The notes under the pieces: generated by a model
The model's database searches: none
What the model was told of the DNA's origin: nothing
What the model saw: the letters and a program-made list of their open reading frames with translations, nothing else
In this document: piece after piece, positions 42,943 through 51,689 of the stretch
Position numbering within the stretch: the first letter of the stretch is position 1
Layout of the letters: each line of letters starts with the position of its first letter
Source: UBA1757 sp045627385
GTDB taxonomy: Bacteria; Bacteroidota; Bacteroidia; Bacteroidales; UBA1402
Direction: 5' to 3'
Assembly (NCBI GenBank): GCA_045627385.1
Contig: JAZQNO010000028.1
Location: 62,001 to 126,000, forward strand
Length of the DNA stretch: 64,000 bases
Program-made: the position numbers and the translations under genes

Positions 42943-45309
42943 ATGACTAAGGAAAAAGTGAAGAATAATCAGGATAAGTCAAAGGCAGTCAAAGTGATAA
43001 TCATCGTTTTGTGGAGCCTTTTCGCGCTCGGGTGCGTCAGCGTTTTCGTTGTCTTCTCCCAGATTTCCAAAGGAAAAATCGGCTATATGCCGCCGATTGA
43101 GGAACTGGAAAACCCGAAAAACCGTTTCGCCACGGAAGTCTATTCGGCCGACGGCGAACTGCTGACCACATTTTTCATGGACAGCGACAACCGTGTCTAT
43201 GTCAGTTACGACCAGCTTTCCCCCAATCTTGTGAGGGCTCTGATCGCCACGGAAGACTTGCGCTTCACCCAACATTCGGGCATCGATTTCCGTTCGCTTT
43301 TCCGTGCCGTCGTCAAACGCGGCATTCTGCGCCGCAAGAGCGCCGGCGGCGGCAGCACCATCACCCAGCAGCTGGCCAAGCAGCTCTACACGCCCACAGC
43401 GGCCAGTTCCTTCGAACGTCTGCTGCAGAAACCCATCGAGTGGGTCATCGCCGTGAAACTGGAGCGCTATTATACCAAAGAGGAGATCATCACCATGTAT
43501 CTCAACAAGTTCGACTTCCTCTACAACGCCGTTGGCATCAAGACGGCGTCCAAAGTCTATTTCGACACCACTCCCGACAAGCTCAACATCGAACAGTCGG
43601 CCACTCTGGTGGGCATGTTCAAGAATCCCTCGCTCTACAATCCGATCCGCCGTCCCGGCAACAGCATCGAACGCCGCAACCTGGTGTTCCACCAGATGGA
43701 AAGTGCCGGTTTCATCACCAAAACGCAGTGCGATTCCCTTCAGAATCTGCCGCTGGTCACCAATTACCAGCGTGTGGACCACACCGAAGGCCTCGCTCCC
43801 TATTTCCGCCAGTATCTGAGGGTGATGATGACACACCAGAAGCCGGTCCGCAAGAACTACGCCTCCTGGCAGGACCAGCTGTTCCGCGACGATTCGCTGG
43901 CTTGGGAGACCAATCCGCTGTTCGGCTGGTGCCACAAGAACCAGAAGTCTGACGGAACGGACTACAACATCTACACCGACGGTCTGAAAATCTACACGAC
44001 CATCGATTCGCGCATGCAGAAGTATGCCGAAGAAGCCGTCTACGAGCATATCGCCTGCGACCTCCAGCCCAAGTTCTTCAAGGAGAAGAAGGGGAGAGGC
44101 TATGCTCCCTATACCAATAACCTGACCGCTCAGGAAGTCGATTCCATCCTCTGGACCAACGCCCGTCAGTCCGAGCGCTGGCGTGTGATGAAGAAAGGCG
44201 GAAAAAACGACAGGGAAATCCGTGAAACCTTTGTCAAGCCTGTGGAAATGGAAGTCTTCACCTACGACGGAATGGTCGATACGGTGATGTCGCCGCTCGA
44301 TTCCATCCGCTACCACAAACATTTCCTCAGAGCCGGTTTCATGTCGATGGATCCGTACAACGGCCATGTGAAAGCCTATGTGGGCGGTGTCAGTTTCGTG
44401 CCTTTCCAATACGATATGGTCATGGTCGGCCGCCGTCAGGTGGGCTCCACCATCAAACCCTACCTCTATACGATGGCCATGGAAGAGGGCTTTTCGCCCT
44501 GCGATCCCGTCCGCAACGAACCCATCACCCTGATGACCGAGACCGGCGAAGCCTGGTCGCCCCGAAACACCGGCAGCAAAAGGGTCGGAGAAGTGGTCAA
44601 TCTCCGATGGGGACTGGCCAATTCGAACAACTGGATTTCGGCCTATCTGATGAGCAAGATGTCTCCCTACGCCTTTGTCCGCATGCTCCGTTCCTTCGGC
44701 ATCAAGGGCCATCTCGAGCCGGTCTATTCGCTCTGTCTGGGCTCCTGTGAGGTGGGACTCAATGAAATGGTCAGCGCATATACGGCTTTTGTGAACGGAG
44801 GCATCAAAGTGGCTCCCCTGATGGTGACCCGCATCGAAGACAACGACGGCAATGTCATCAGCTACTTCTCGCCGCAGATGTCGGAAGTGTTCAGCGAGGA
44901 AACCTGCTACAAGATGCAGACCATGCTGCGTGCTGTCATCAACGAGGGCACCGGCGTGCGTGTGCGTCTGCGCTACGGCATCAAAGCCGATATGGGCGGC
45001 AAGACCGGCACGACTCAGAACAACAGCGACGGCTGGTTCATGGGCTTTACCCCGAAACTGGTGAGCGGTGTCTGGGTGGGCGGCGAAGACCGCGACATCC
45101 ATTTCGACTACATGGCCGACGGACAGGGCGCCAACATGTCGCTGCCCATCTGGGCCCTCTACATGAACAAAGTGTATGCCGACCCCGATCTGGGCTATTC
45201 CCAGCGCGACTCTTTCTATATTCCGGACACCTATCTGAGACCTTGCAGCGAAAGCGTTCGCGAAGTCGAGGAAAATGAAGCTCTGGAAGGACTTTTCGAT
45301 GATCTGTAA
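42943..45309 (+). CDS. Bifunctional penicillin-binding protein 1A
   Basis: Inner-membrane peptidoglycan synthase of 788 residues. A transmembrane helix lies at about 17-39. The GT51 glycosyltransferase domain has Glu104 in ATEDLRFTQHSG and the motif GGSTITQQLAKQL. The transpeptidase domain has Ser502-x-x-Lys505 (GSTIKP), Ser561-Asn-Asn and Lys687-Thr-Gly-Thr, so both activities look intact. The ATG at 42943 lies just after the promoter; an earlier in-frame ATG at 42901 would place the promoter inside the gene. A PBP1C fragment at the end of the window shows that a second class A enzyme exists. Confidence 0.95.
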   Translation: MTKEKVKNNQDKSKAVKVIIIVLWSLFALGCVSVFVVFSQISKGKIGYMPPIEELENPKNRFATEVYSADGELLTTFFMDSDNRVYVSYDQLSPNLVRALIATEDLRFTQHSGIDFRSLFRAVVKRGILRRKSAGGGSTITQQLAKQLYTPTAASSFERLLQKPIEWVIAVKLERYYTKEEIITMYLNKFDFLYNAVGIKTASKVYFDTTPDKLNIEQSATLVGMFKNPSLYNPIRRPGNSIERRNLVFHQMESAGFITKTQCDSLQNLPLVTNYQRVDHTEGLAPYFRQYLRVMMTHQKPVRKNYASWQDQLFRDDSLAWETNPLFGWCHKNQKSDGTDYNIYTDGLKIYTTIDSRMQKYAEEAVYEHIACDLQPKFFKEKKGRGYAPYTNNLTAQEVDSILWTNARQSERWRVMKKGGKNDREIRETFVKPVEMEVFTYDGMVDTVMSPLDSIRYHKHFLRAGFMSMDPYNGHVKAYVGGVSFVPFQYDMVMVGRRQVGSTIKPYLYTMAMEEGFSPCDPVRNEPITLMTETGEAWSPRNTGSKRVGEVVNLRWGLANSNNWISAYLMSKMSPYAFVRMLRSFGIKGHLEPVYSLCLGSCEVGLNEMVSAYTAFVNGGIKVAPLMVTRIEDNDGNVISYFSPQMSEVFSEETCYKMQTMLRAVINEGTGVRVRLRYGIKADMGGKTGTTQNNSDGWFMGFTPKLVSGVWVGGEDRDIHFDYMADGQGANMSLPIWALYMNKVYADPDLGYSQRDSFYIPDTYLRPCSESVREVEENEALEGLFDDL

Positions 45310-45313
45310 GCCG

Positions 45314-45769
45314 ATGGAAAGCCGTGTTGAAAAAGCCGTGGAACTCTTCCACTCGGGATACAACTGTTCGCAGGCAGTGGTCGGCGCTTATGCCGATCTG
45401 TTCGGTCTGGATACGGAAACCGCTCTTCGTCTTTCCGCCTCCTTCGGCGGCGGCATGGGCCGCATGCGTCTGGTGTGCGGTGCCGTCAGCGGTATGATGA
45501 TGGTCAACGGGCTGGCCAACGGCTCTGCCGATGCGGGCGACCAGGAGGCCAAGAAGGCCAATTACGCCAAAGTCCAGTATCTGGCCAATCTGTTCCGCGA
45601 ACAAAACGGGTCGATCATCTGTCGCGAACTGCTTGAAGGCAGCGGCAATCAGGCTTCCACTCATGCCGATCCTTCGGCGCGTACGGCGGAATACTATCGC
45701 AAACGCCCATGTGCGGAATATGTCCGTTGTTGCGCACAATTAGTTGAAAACGAGATATTAAACAAATAG
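45314..45769 (+). CDS. C_GCAxxG_C_C family protein
   Basis: A 151-residue redox-type protein of the family named for its cysteine pattern: YNCSQAV, LVCGAVSG, a Cys in IICRELL, and CAEYVRCCAQLVE. Such proteins may bind metal or use redox cysteines, often near membrane redox genes; no function is proven. It starts 5 bases after PBP1A; in-frame starts at 45275 and 45299 would overlap that gene and add no conserved residues. Confidence 0.8.
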   Translation: MESRVEKAVELFHSGYNCSQAVVGAYADLFGLDTETALRLSASFGGGMGRMRLVCGAVSGMMMVNGLANGSADAGDQEAKKANYAKVQYLANLFREQNGSIICRELLEGSGNQASTHADPSARTAEYYRKRPCAEYVRCCAQLVENEILNK

Positions 45770-45771
45770 AA

Positions 45772-46488
45772 ATGCCTGTAATATTATCGATAGAAAGTTC
45801 CACTTCGGCCTGTTCTGTCGCCCTGAGCGGCGACGGGAAAGTCCTTTTTGAACAATTCTCAGCCCAAGGCACATCGCATGCGTCCTTGCTGGGAACCTAT
45901 GTGGACAAGGCTTTGGCTTTCGCCGAGGAGAAGGGCCTTTCCCTCGACGCGGTGGCTGTGAGCAGCGGTCCGGGTTCCTACACCGGTCTGCGCATCGGCG
46001 TGTCGATGGCCAAAGGAATCGCTTACGCCCGTCAGATTCCGCTGATCGGCGTGCCGAGCCTGCGGGTGCTGGCTCAGGCCTTCAGCGGCTGTCAGGACAA
46101 TGTCTGGCTGTGTCCGATGATTGATGCCCGCCGCATGGAAGTCTATACGGCGCTTTTCACTCCCGACATGCGGCAGGAAACCGATGTCCAGGCTCTGGTG
46201 GTGGATGCGGACAGTTTCTCCGACATCCCTGCCGGCAAACAGCTGTGGCTTATGGGCGACGGCGCCTCCAAATGCATTCCGGTCATCAGCCGGCCGGATG
46301 CGTTCCTCAAGGAAACCGAAATGAAGGCCTCCCGGATGGTCTGCGCTGCGGAAGAGGCTTTCGCCGCCGGCCGTTTCGAAGACGTGGCCTATTTCGAACC
46401 TTTCTATCTGAAAGATTTTCAAGCAAGTGTCCCCACCAAACTAAACGATGTCATCAATGGAAAAAACTCACGCTGTCATGCAGGTTGA
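45772..46488 (+). CDS. tsaB: tRNA threonylcarbamoyladenosine biosynthesis protein TsaB
   Basis: Non-catalytic partner of TsaD in making t6A37 of tRNAs. The 238-residue protein has the ASKHA-like N-terminus ILSIESSTSACSVAL and the family signature VSSGPGSYTGLRIGVSMAKGIAYA. It starts two bases after the upstream stop. Its last 41 bases overlap the start of the DUF4290 gene in another frame. Confidence 0.94.
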   Translation: MPVILSIESSTSACSVALSGDGKVLFEQFSAQGTSHASLLGTYVDKALAFAEEKGLSLDAVAVSSGPGSYTGLRIGVSMAKGIAYARQIPLIGVPSLRVLAQAFSGCQDNVWLCPMIDARRMEVYTALFTPDMRQETDVQALVVDADSFSDIPAGKQLWLMGDGASKCIPVISRPDAFLKETEMKASRMVCAAEEAFAAGRFEDVAYFEPFYLKDFQASVPTKLNDVINGKNSRCHAG

Positions 46489-47074
46489 CGAACTGCAGTA
46501 CAATACCCAACTCTCTCACATGACTCTGCCCGAATACGGGCGCAACGTTCAGCGCATGGTCGACTATGCGCTGACCCTCGAGGACCGTGAGGAGCGCAAC
46601 CGTTGCGCCCGCACCATCGTGCGCATCATGGGCAACATGTTCCCTCATCTTCGTGACGTGCCCGATTTCAACCACAAGTTGTGGGACCATCTTGCCATCA
46701 TGGCCGATTTCAAACTGGACATCGATTATCCGGTCGAACCGGTACAGCCCGACAATCTGTTGAGCCGCCCGGAAAAGGTGCCTTATCAGAACCGGCCCTG
46801 CAAGGTGCGCCATTACGGCCATCTGGTGGAAGATCTGATTGCCAGGACGAGCGAGATGGAGGAAGGTCCCGAAAAGGAACGCCTCATTTCGATGATTGCC
46901 AACCACATGAAGAAGAGTTTCCTTGCCATGAACAAGGAATCGGCAGAAGACCGGAAGATTTTCGAAGATCTGCTGCGCCTTTCGGATGGCAAGATAAAGG
47001 TCGAAGAAGGTCAGGTCCAGCTGACCGAGGCCTTCGAACCCGTCAACAGAAGTTCCAAAAAACGCCGTAAATAA
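46448..47074 (+). CDS. DUF4290 protein
   Basis: Uncharacterised Bacteroidetes protein of 208 residues with the family's N-terminus MQVDELQYNTQLSHMTLPEYGRNVQRMVDY and a central HYGHLVEDLIARTSEM helix region. It ends in a basic SSKKRRK tail. It is predicted to be cytoplasmic and mostly helical. It lies between tsaB and murA, a common arrangement in the phylum. Start at 46448 or the ATG at 46457; both overlap tsaB. Confidence 0.82.
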   Translation: MSSMEKTHAVMQVDELQYNTQLSHMTLPEYGRNVQRMVDYALTLEDREERNRCARTIVRIMGNMFPHLRDVPDFNHKLWDHLAIMADFKLDIDYPVEPVQPDNLLSRPEKVPYQNRPCKVRHYGHLVEDLIARTSEMEEGPEKERLISMIANHMKKSFLAMNKESAEDRKIFEDLLRLSDGKIKVEEGQVQLTEAFEPVNRSSKKRRK

Positions 47075-47082
47075 GCCGCTTT

Positions 47083-48387
47083 ATGTCATCATTCATCATC
47101 GAGGGAGGACACCGCCTCAAAGGCAGCATCAAGCCGCAGGGCGCCAAGAACGAAGCGCTCCAACTGCTCTGTGCCGTTCTGCTGACCGACGAGAAGGTCT
47201 ATATCGACAACATTCCCGACATTCTGGATATCAACAATCTGATATCGCTTCTTCAGGACCTTGGCGTGAAGGCCGAACAACTTTCTCCCGGCAACTGGTG
47301 CTTCCAGGCCGACCAGGTCGACTTGGACCAGCTCCATACGGAGTCTTTCTTCAACAAGACGTCTTCGCTGCGCGGTTCGGTGATGATGGTCGGCCCGCTG
47401 ACGGCCCGTTTCGGCTATGCGCTGGTGGCCAAACCCGGTGGCGACAAGATCGGACGCCGCCGCTTGGACACGCACTTCACCGGCATTCAGAAACTGGGCG
47501 CAAAGTTCGAATTCAACGCCGGACAGAGTTGCTACGAAGTGCGCGCCGAACGTCTGAAAGGATGCTATATGCTTCTCGACGAAGCCTCAGTGACCGGTAC
47601 GGCCAACATCCTGATGGCCGCCGTTCTGGCCGAAGGCACGACCACCATCTACAACGCGGCCTGCGAACCCTATATCCAGCAGCTTTGCCGTATGCTCAAC
47701 CAGATGGGCGCGCACATCGGCGGCGTGGGCAGCAACCTGCTCACCATTGAGGGCGTCTCCCGTCTGCACGGTTGCCACATGACGCTTCTGCCCGACATGA
47801 TCGAAGTGGGCAGTTTCATCGGCATCGCCGCCATGACCGGTTCGGAACTAACCATTCAGAATGTCTCCTATGACGATTTGGGCATCATCCCATACAGTTT
47901 CCAGCGATTGGGCATAAAGATGGAAAGAAGGGGAGACGACCTGTTCATTCCGGCTCAGGACCACTACACGATAGACACTTTCATCGACGGTTCCATCATG
48001 ACCATCGCCGACGCTCCCTGGCCGGGTCTGACTCCCGACCTGCTCAGCGTGATGCTGGTCGTGGCCACTCAGGCCAAGGGCTGCGTGCTCATCCATCAGA
48101 AAATGTTCGAAAGCCGCCTGTTCTTTGTGGACAAGCTCATCGACATGGGCGCCCAGATCATTCTCTGCGATCCGCACCGCGCCACGGTCATCGGTCTGGA
48201 CCACACGCAGGTGCTGCGTCCGGCGGTGATGTCTTCGCCGGATATCCGTGCCGGCATCGCGCTGCTGATTGCCGCCATGTCGGCCGACGGTCAGAGCCGG
48301 ATAAACAATATCGAACAGATTGACCGCGGGTACCAGCGCATCGACGAGCGTCTGAATGCCCTCGGCGCACATATCGTCCGCCAATGA
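47083..48387 (+). CDS. murA: UDP-N-acetylglucosamine 1-carboxyvinyltransferase with Asp in place of the active-site Cys
   Basis: Transfers enolpyruvate from PEP to UDP-GlcNAc, the first committed peptidoglycan step. The 434-residue protein has the KNEAL N-terminal motif, TSSLRGSVMMVGPLTARFG, and LGxxFExxxG elements of the family. The loop that carries Cys115 in E. coli (PGGCTIG) reads PGGDKIG, placing Asp121 at the catalytic Cys. The same change in Mycobacterium tuberculosis and Chlamydia gives intrinsic fosfomycin resistance with retained activity. rimM starts within its stop (ATGA). Confidence 0.96.
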   Translation: MSSFIIEGGHRLKGSIKPQGAKNEALQLLCAVLLTDEKVYIDNIPDILDINNLISLLQDLGVKAEQLSPGNWCFQADQVDLDQLHTESFFNKTSSLRGSVMMVGPLTARFGYALVAKPGGDKIGRRRLDTHFTGIQKLGAKFEFNAGQSCYEVRAERLKGCYMLLDEASVTGTANILMAAVLAEGTTTIYNAACEPYIQQLCRMLNQMGAHIGGVGSNLLTIEGVSRLHGCHMTLLPDMIEVGSFIGIAAMTGSELTIQNVSYDDLGIIPYSFQRLGIKMERRGDDLFIPAQDHYTIDTFIDGSIMTIADAPWPGLTPDLLSVMLVVATQAKGCVLIHQKMFESRLFFVDKLIDMGAQIILCDPHRATVIGLDHTQVLRPAVMSSPDIRAGIALLIAAMSADGQSRINNIEQIDRGYQRIDERLNALGAHIVRQ

Positions 48388-48908
48388 TCGCCAGGGAAGA
48401 TGTCATACAGATAGGTCGTCTGCACAAGCCTCACGGGATTGCCGGCGAACTTGGAATGTCGTTCACGAACGATGTGTTCGACAGCGAAGGCATCGACTGC
48501 TGGCTGGTCGACATCGACGGCATTCTGGTGCCGTTTTTCCCCGAATCCTACCGTTTCCGCAGCGATTCGACGCTTCTGGTCAAATTCGATGACGTCAACG
48601 ACGAAAAGCAGGCCAAACAGCTTTCCGAAAGGGATGTGTTCCTGCTCAAGAAAGGATTGCCTGAAATGGAGGAAGAACTTGTCTGGCAGCATCTTGTCGG
48701 GTATCAGGTATACGACGTGAATGCGGACCGCATGCTCGGCATCGTCAGTGCTGTGGACGACAGCACGGCCAATGTGCTGCTGGAAGTGACGGACGGTGAG
48801 AATCGCCTCATCCTGCCTGCCGCCGAAGAACTTATCGAAGAACTGTCGTTTGATGAGCGGACGCTGTCCATGCGTCTGCCCGAAGGACTTGCCGATATCA
48901 ACCTATGA
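48384..48908 (+). CDS. rimM: Ribosome maturation factor RimM
   Basis: Assembly factor for the 30S head domain that binds ribosomal protein S19. The 174-residue protein has the N-terminal RimM barrel (VIQIGRLHKPHGIAGEL) and a C-terminal PRC-barrel part (LVGYQVYDVNADRMLGIVSAV, LILPAAEELI). Its start overlaps murA and its stop overlaps the ABC gene (ATGA at each), which suggests translational coupling. Confidence 0.94.
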   Translation: MIAREDVIQIGRLHKPHGIAGELGMSFTNDVFDSEGIDCWLVDIDGILVPFFPESYRFRSDSTLLVKFDDVNDEKQAKQLSERDVFLLKKGLPEMEEELVWQHLVGYQVYDVNADRMLGIVSAVDDSTANVLLEVTDGENRLILPAAEELIEELSFDERTLSMRLPEGLADINL

Positions 48909-49681
48909 TCAGTCTGCGCTCTCTCGACATCGGTTACCGGCAGGGCAACGTCCCTGTATACGTCCAGCGGAATCTGAATCTCACGCTGGAACCGGCTCGG
49001 CTCGTTTCGCTGCTCGGCCCCAACGGCTGCGGCAAATCGACCCTTTTGTGCAGCCTGTGCGGTCTGTTGCCGGTCTTGGGGGGTGAGGTGCTCTTCGATG
49101 GCGTATCCCTGTCGGAAATGAGTCTGGAAAAACGGGCGAGGACATTTGCGCTGGTGCTGACACAGAATCCCGACATCGCTTATTGTACGGTGGCCCAACT
49201 GGTGGCCATGGGGCGCTGTCCCTACACCGGGCGTTTCGGCCGACTGAGCGCCGCAGACCGTCGGAAGGTGGGAGAAGTGATGGAACAGGTCCACATTTCC
49301 CATCTGGCAGACAAGCAGGTAAGGGAGATATCCGATGGAGAGCGTCAGCGGACGATGATTGCCAAAGCCTTGGCTCAGGATACCTCCGTCATTTTTTTGG
49401 ACGAGCCGACGTCGCACCTCGATCTGCCCAACCGGGTCGAAGTGACCGTTCTGCTGGCCCGCCTGGCCCGCGAAACGGGAAAAAGCATACTCATTTCCTC
49501 CCACGACTTGGAACTTTCGCTCCAAGTCTCGGACAGCATCTGGCTGATGCGTCCCCAACAGGGTGGAGTCGAGGAGGGGAGTCCCGCCTGCCTATTGGCA
49601 GGTGGAGCAATTCAGTCTGATTTTGAAAATCCGTTTTTCCACATCGGAACCGATGGGAAAATACAGTATGAACAAATATGA
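48905..49681 (+). CDS. ABC transporter ATP-binding protein, iron-siderophore/cobalamin (FecE/BtuD) type
   Basis: Cytoplasmic ATPase of 258 residues with Walker A GPNGCGKST, Q-loop VLTQNPDI, Walker B VIFLDEPTSHLD and switch SSHDLE. The signature motif is ISDGERQR instead of LSGGQ, as is common in siderophore and B12 importers. No permease (FecCD/BtuC) or binding protein lies next to it, so its partners must be encoded elsewhere. It overlaps rimM and the M23 gene by ATGA. Confidence 0.87.
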   Translation: MISLRSLDIGYRQGNVPVYVQRNLNLTLEPARLVSLLGPNGCGKSTLLCSLCGLLPVLGGEVLFDGVSLSEMSLEKRARTFALVLTQNPDIAYCTVAQLVAMGRCPYTGRFGRLSAADRRKVGEVMEQVHISHLADKQVREISDGERQRTMIAKALAQDTSVIFLDEPTSHLDLPNRVEVTVLLARLARETGKSILISSHDLELSLQVSDSIWLMRPQQGGVEEGSPACLLAGGAIQSDFENPFFHIGTDGKIQYEQI

Positions 49682-50508
49682 ACAAGAAAAAAGAAAGCCG
49701 AAAGTTTTATCGATTCAATGTGCTGAATGACAGTACATTCGAAACCATCTTTACGGTGCGCGGCACCAAGGCCAGATTTGTCGTCCTGCTGGTGGCCGGG
49801 GTCGTGTGTCTGTTTGTGCTTTTCTATCTGCTGGTTTTCGGAACGCCTGTCCGTAAGCTGATGCCCGGATACCTCGATCCCAAACTGAAACAGCAGGTCG
49901 TTTCCGACGCCATCCGTCTGGACTCGCTGACCGAAGCGCTGGAAAAGCAGGACAATTACCTGATGGTGGTCAAAGCGCTGTTTTCGGGCGAATACGATGT
50001 GGATTCCACCTTCAACATGGATTCGATCGCATTCAAGCAGGGTGCTCTGAAAGACGCTTCCGAGCGAGAAAAGGAGTTTCGTGCGAAGTATGAGGAAAGC
50101 GAAAAGTACAACCTCACTGCTTTCAACAGCCAGATACAGACCGACGGCATCCTCTTCTACACGCCGGCCAAGGGAAAGATTGTGACGCCATACAGCGCAC
50201 AAGAGCATCATTTCGGCATCGACGTGAGCGTGTCGGGCGGACAGGCAGTGCTTTCGGTACTGGACGGACAGGTGCTGTTTGCCGGATATACGCCCGATTA
50301 TGAATACATTGTCATTGTCCAACATCACAATGACTTCGTTTCCGTCTACCGGCAACTCAACGAACTGCTCAAGAAAGAGGGCGAAAAGGTGAATGCCGGC
50401 GAGGCGCTGGCATTTGTCAGCCGCGGACAGAACAGCATTCCCCACCTCCATTTCGAACTCTGGTACAAAGGCCATCCGCTCAATCCGGAAGAGTACATTT
50501 CATTCTGA
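49678..50508 (+). CDS. M23/LytM-domain peptidoglycan-associated protein, probably altered active site
   Basis: Inner-membrane protein of 276 residues with a transmembrane helix (about 34-54), a coiled region (75-145) and a C-terminal LytM domain. Zinc-site residues His178 and Asp182 (HHFGID) and His256-x-His258 (PHLHFE) are present, but the usual YxHL histidine is replaced by Gln226 in YRQL. It may therefore be weakly active or act as an activator of other hydrolases. Start overlaps the ABC stop (ATGA); its stop shares one base with the dxr start. Confidence 0.85.
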   Translation: MNKKKESRKFYRFNVLNDSTFETIFTVRGTKARFVVLLVAGVVCLFVLFYLLVFGTPVRKLMPGYLDPKLKQQVVSDAIRLDSLTEALEKQDNYLMVVKALFSGEYDVDSTFNMDSIAFKQGALKDASEREKEFRAKYEESEKYNLTAFNSQIQTDGILFYTPAKGKIVTPYSAQEHHFGIDVSVSGGQAVLSVLDGQVLFAGYTPDYEYIVIVQHHNDFVSVYRQLNELLKKEGEKVNAGEALAFVSRGQNSIPHLHFELWYKGHPLNPEEYISF

Positions 50509-51689
50509 TGATTATGAAGGAAAAATCTCCCAAACAGATTGTCATTCTCGGCTCGACCGGTTCTATCGGCACGCAGACGCTTGAAGCTATCGCTCCTTAT
50601 CCCGAGGAGTTTCAAGTGTATGCCCTGACCGCCAACAATCAGGTCGATTTGCTGATCGAGCAGGCGCGCCGCTTCGAGCCAGAGGCCGTCATCATCGCCA
50701 ACAAGGCCCATTATCCCAAACTGAAGGACGCTTTGGCAGACCTGCCCATCAAGGTTTATGCCGGTAACGAAGCCATTGCCCAGATTGTTACGGCCGAGCC
50801 CGTGGATGTGGTCCTGACGGCCATGGTCGGCTACAGCGGCCTGTTGCCCACCATCAACGCTCTGAAAGCCGGAAAGGACATTGCGCTGGCCAACAAGGAG
50901 ACCATGGTAGTGGCAGGAGAAATCATCAACCGCTTGGCGGCCGAAAACCGTTGTCAGATTCTGCCGGTCGATTCGGAACATTCCGCCATTTTCCAGTGTC
51001 TGGAATGGAACAATCCCATCGAAAAAATCCTTCTGACCGCATCCGGAGGCCCATTCCGCCAATTGCCTGTGGATCAGCTGAGAAATGTGACCAAAGAACA
51101 GGCATTGCGCCATCCCAACTGGACGATGGGCGCCAAAATCACCATCGATTCCGCTTCGATGATGAACAAGGGATTCGAAGTGATTGAGGCCAAATGGCTG
51201 TTCGGCGTTCCCACCGAGAGAATCGAAGTGCTGGTGCATCCGCAGTCCATCGTCCACTCCATGGTACAGTTCCGAGACGGAGCCGTCAAGGCTCAGTTGG
51301 GCATGCCCGACATGAAACTGCCCATCCTGTACGCCCTGAGTTTTCCGAACCGATTCGCCACCGATTATCCCAGAGTGGATTTTTCCCAGATGGGCCAGCT
51401 GACATTCGAAAAGCCCGATCTGGAGAAGTTCCGCAATCTGGCGCTGGCATACGAAGCCATGAACCGGGGCGGCAACATGCCCTGCGTGCTGAATGCGGCC
51501 AATGAGGTGGCTGTGGCGGCCTTCCTCCACGACCGTATCGGTTTCATGGCCATGTCCGACCTTATCGAACACTCTCTCAACCGGGCCGATTTCGTGCCCC
51601 ATCCTTCCTATGAAGATTATGTGGCCTGCGACGCCCGGACGCGTGCGCTGGCCGAAGAATTCGTCAACCGTCAACCCATTCAGAAATGA
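50508..51689 (+). CDS. dxr: 1-deoxy-D-xylulose 5-phosphate reductoisomerase
   Basis: Second enzyme of the MEP isoprenoid pathway, reducing DXP to MEP with NADPH. The 393-residue protein has LGSTGSIGTQTL, LANKETMVVAG, metal-site PVDSEHSAIFQ, ASGGPFR, and TMGAKITIDSASMMNKGFEVIEA. It is the target of fosmidomycin. The true start may be 50514, two codons inside. rseP begins at its stop (ATGA). Confidence 0.97.
   Translation: MIMKEKSPKQIVILGSTGSIGTQTLEAIAPYPEEFQVYALTANNQVDLLIEQARRFEPEAVIIANKAHYPKLKDALADLPIKVYAGNEAIAQIVTAEPVDVVLTAMVGYSGLLPTINALKAGKDIALANKETMVVAGEIINRLAAENRCQILPVDSEHSAIFQCLEWNNPIEKILLTASGGPFRQLPVDQLRNVTKEQALRHPNWTMGAKITIDSASMMNKGFEVIEAKWLFGVPTERIEVLVHPQSIVHSMVQFRDGAVKAQLGMPDMKLPILYALSFPNRFATDYPRVDFSQMGQLTFEKPDLEKFRNLALAYEAMNRGGNMPCVLNAANEVAVAAFLHDRIGFMAMSDLIEHSLNRADFVPHPSYEDYVACDARTRALAEEFVNRQPIQK

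Noticed and set aside
42979..45363. 794-codon minus-strand frame opposite PBP1A
   Set aside because: PBP1A has all catalytic motifs on the plus strand; the antisense product is low-information.
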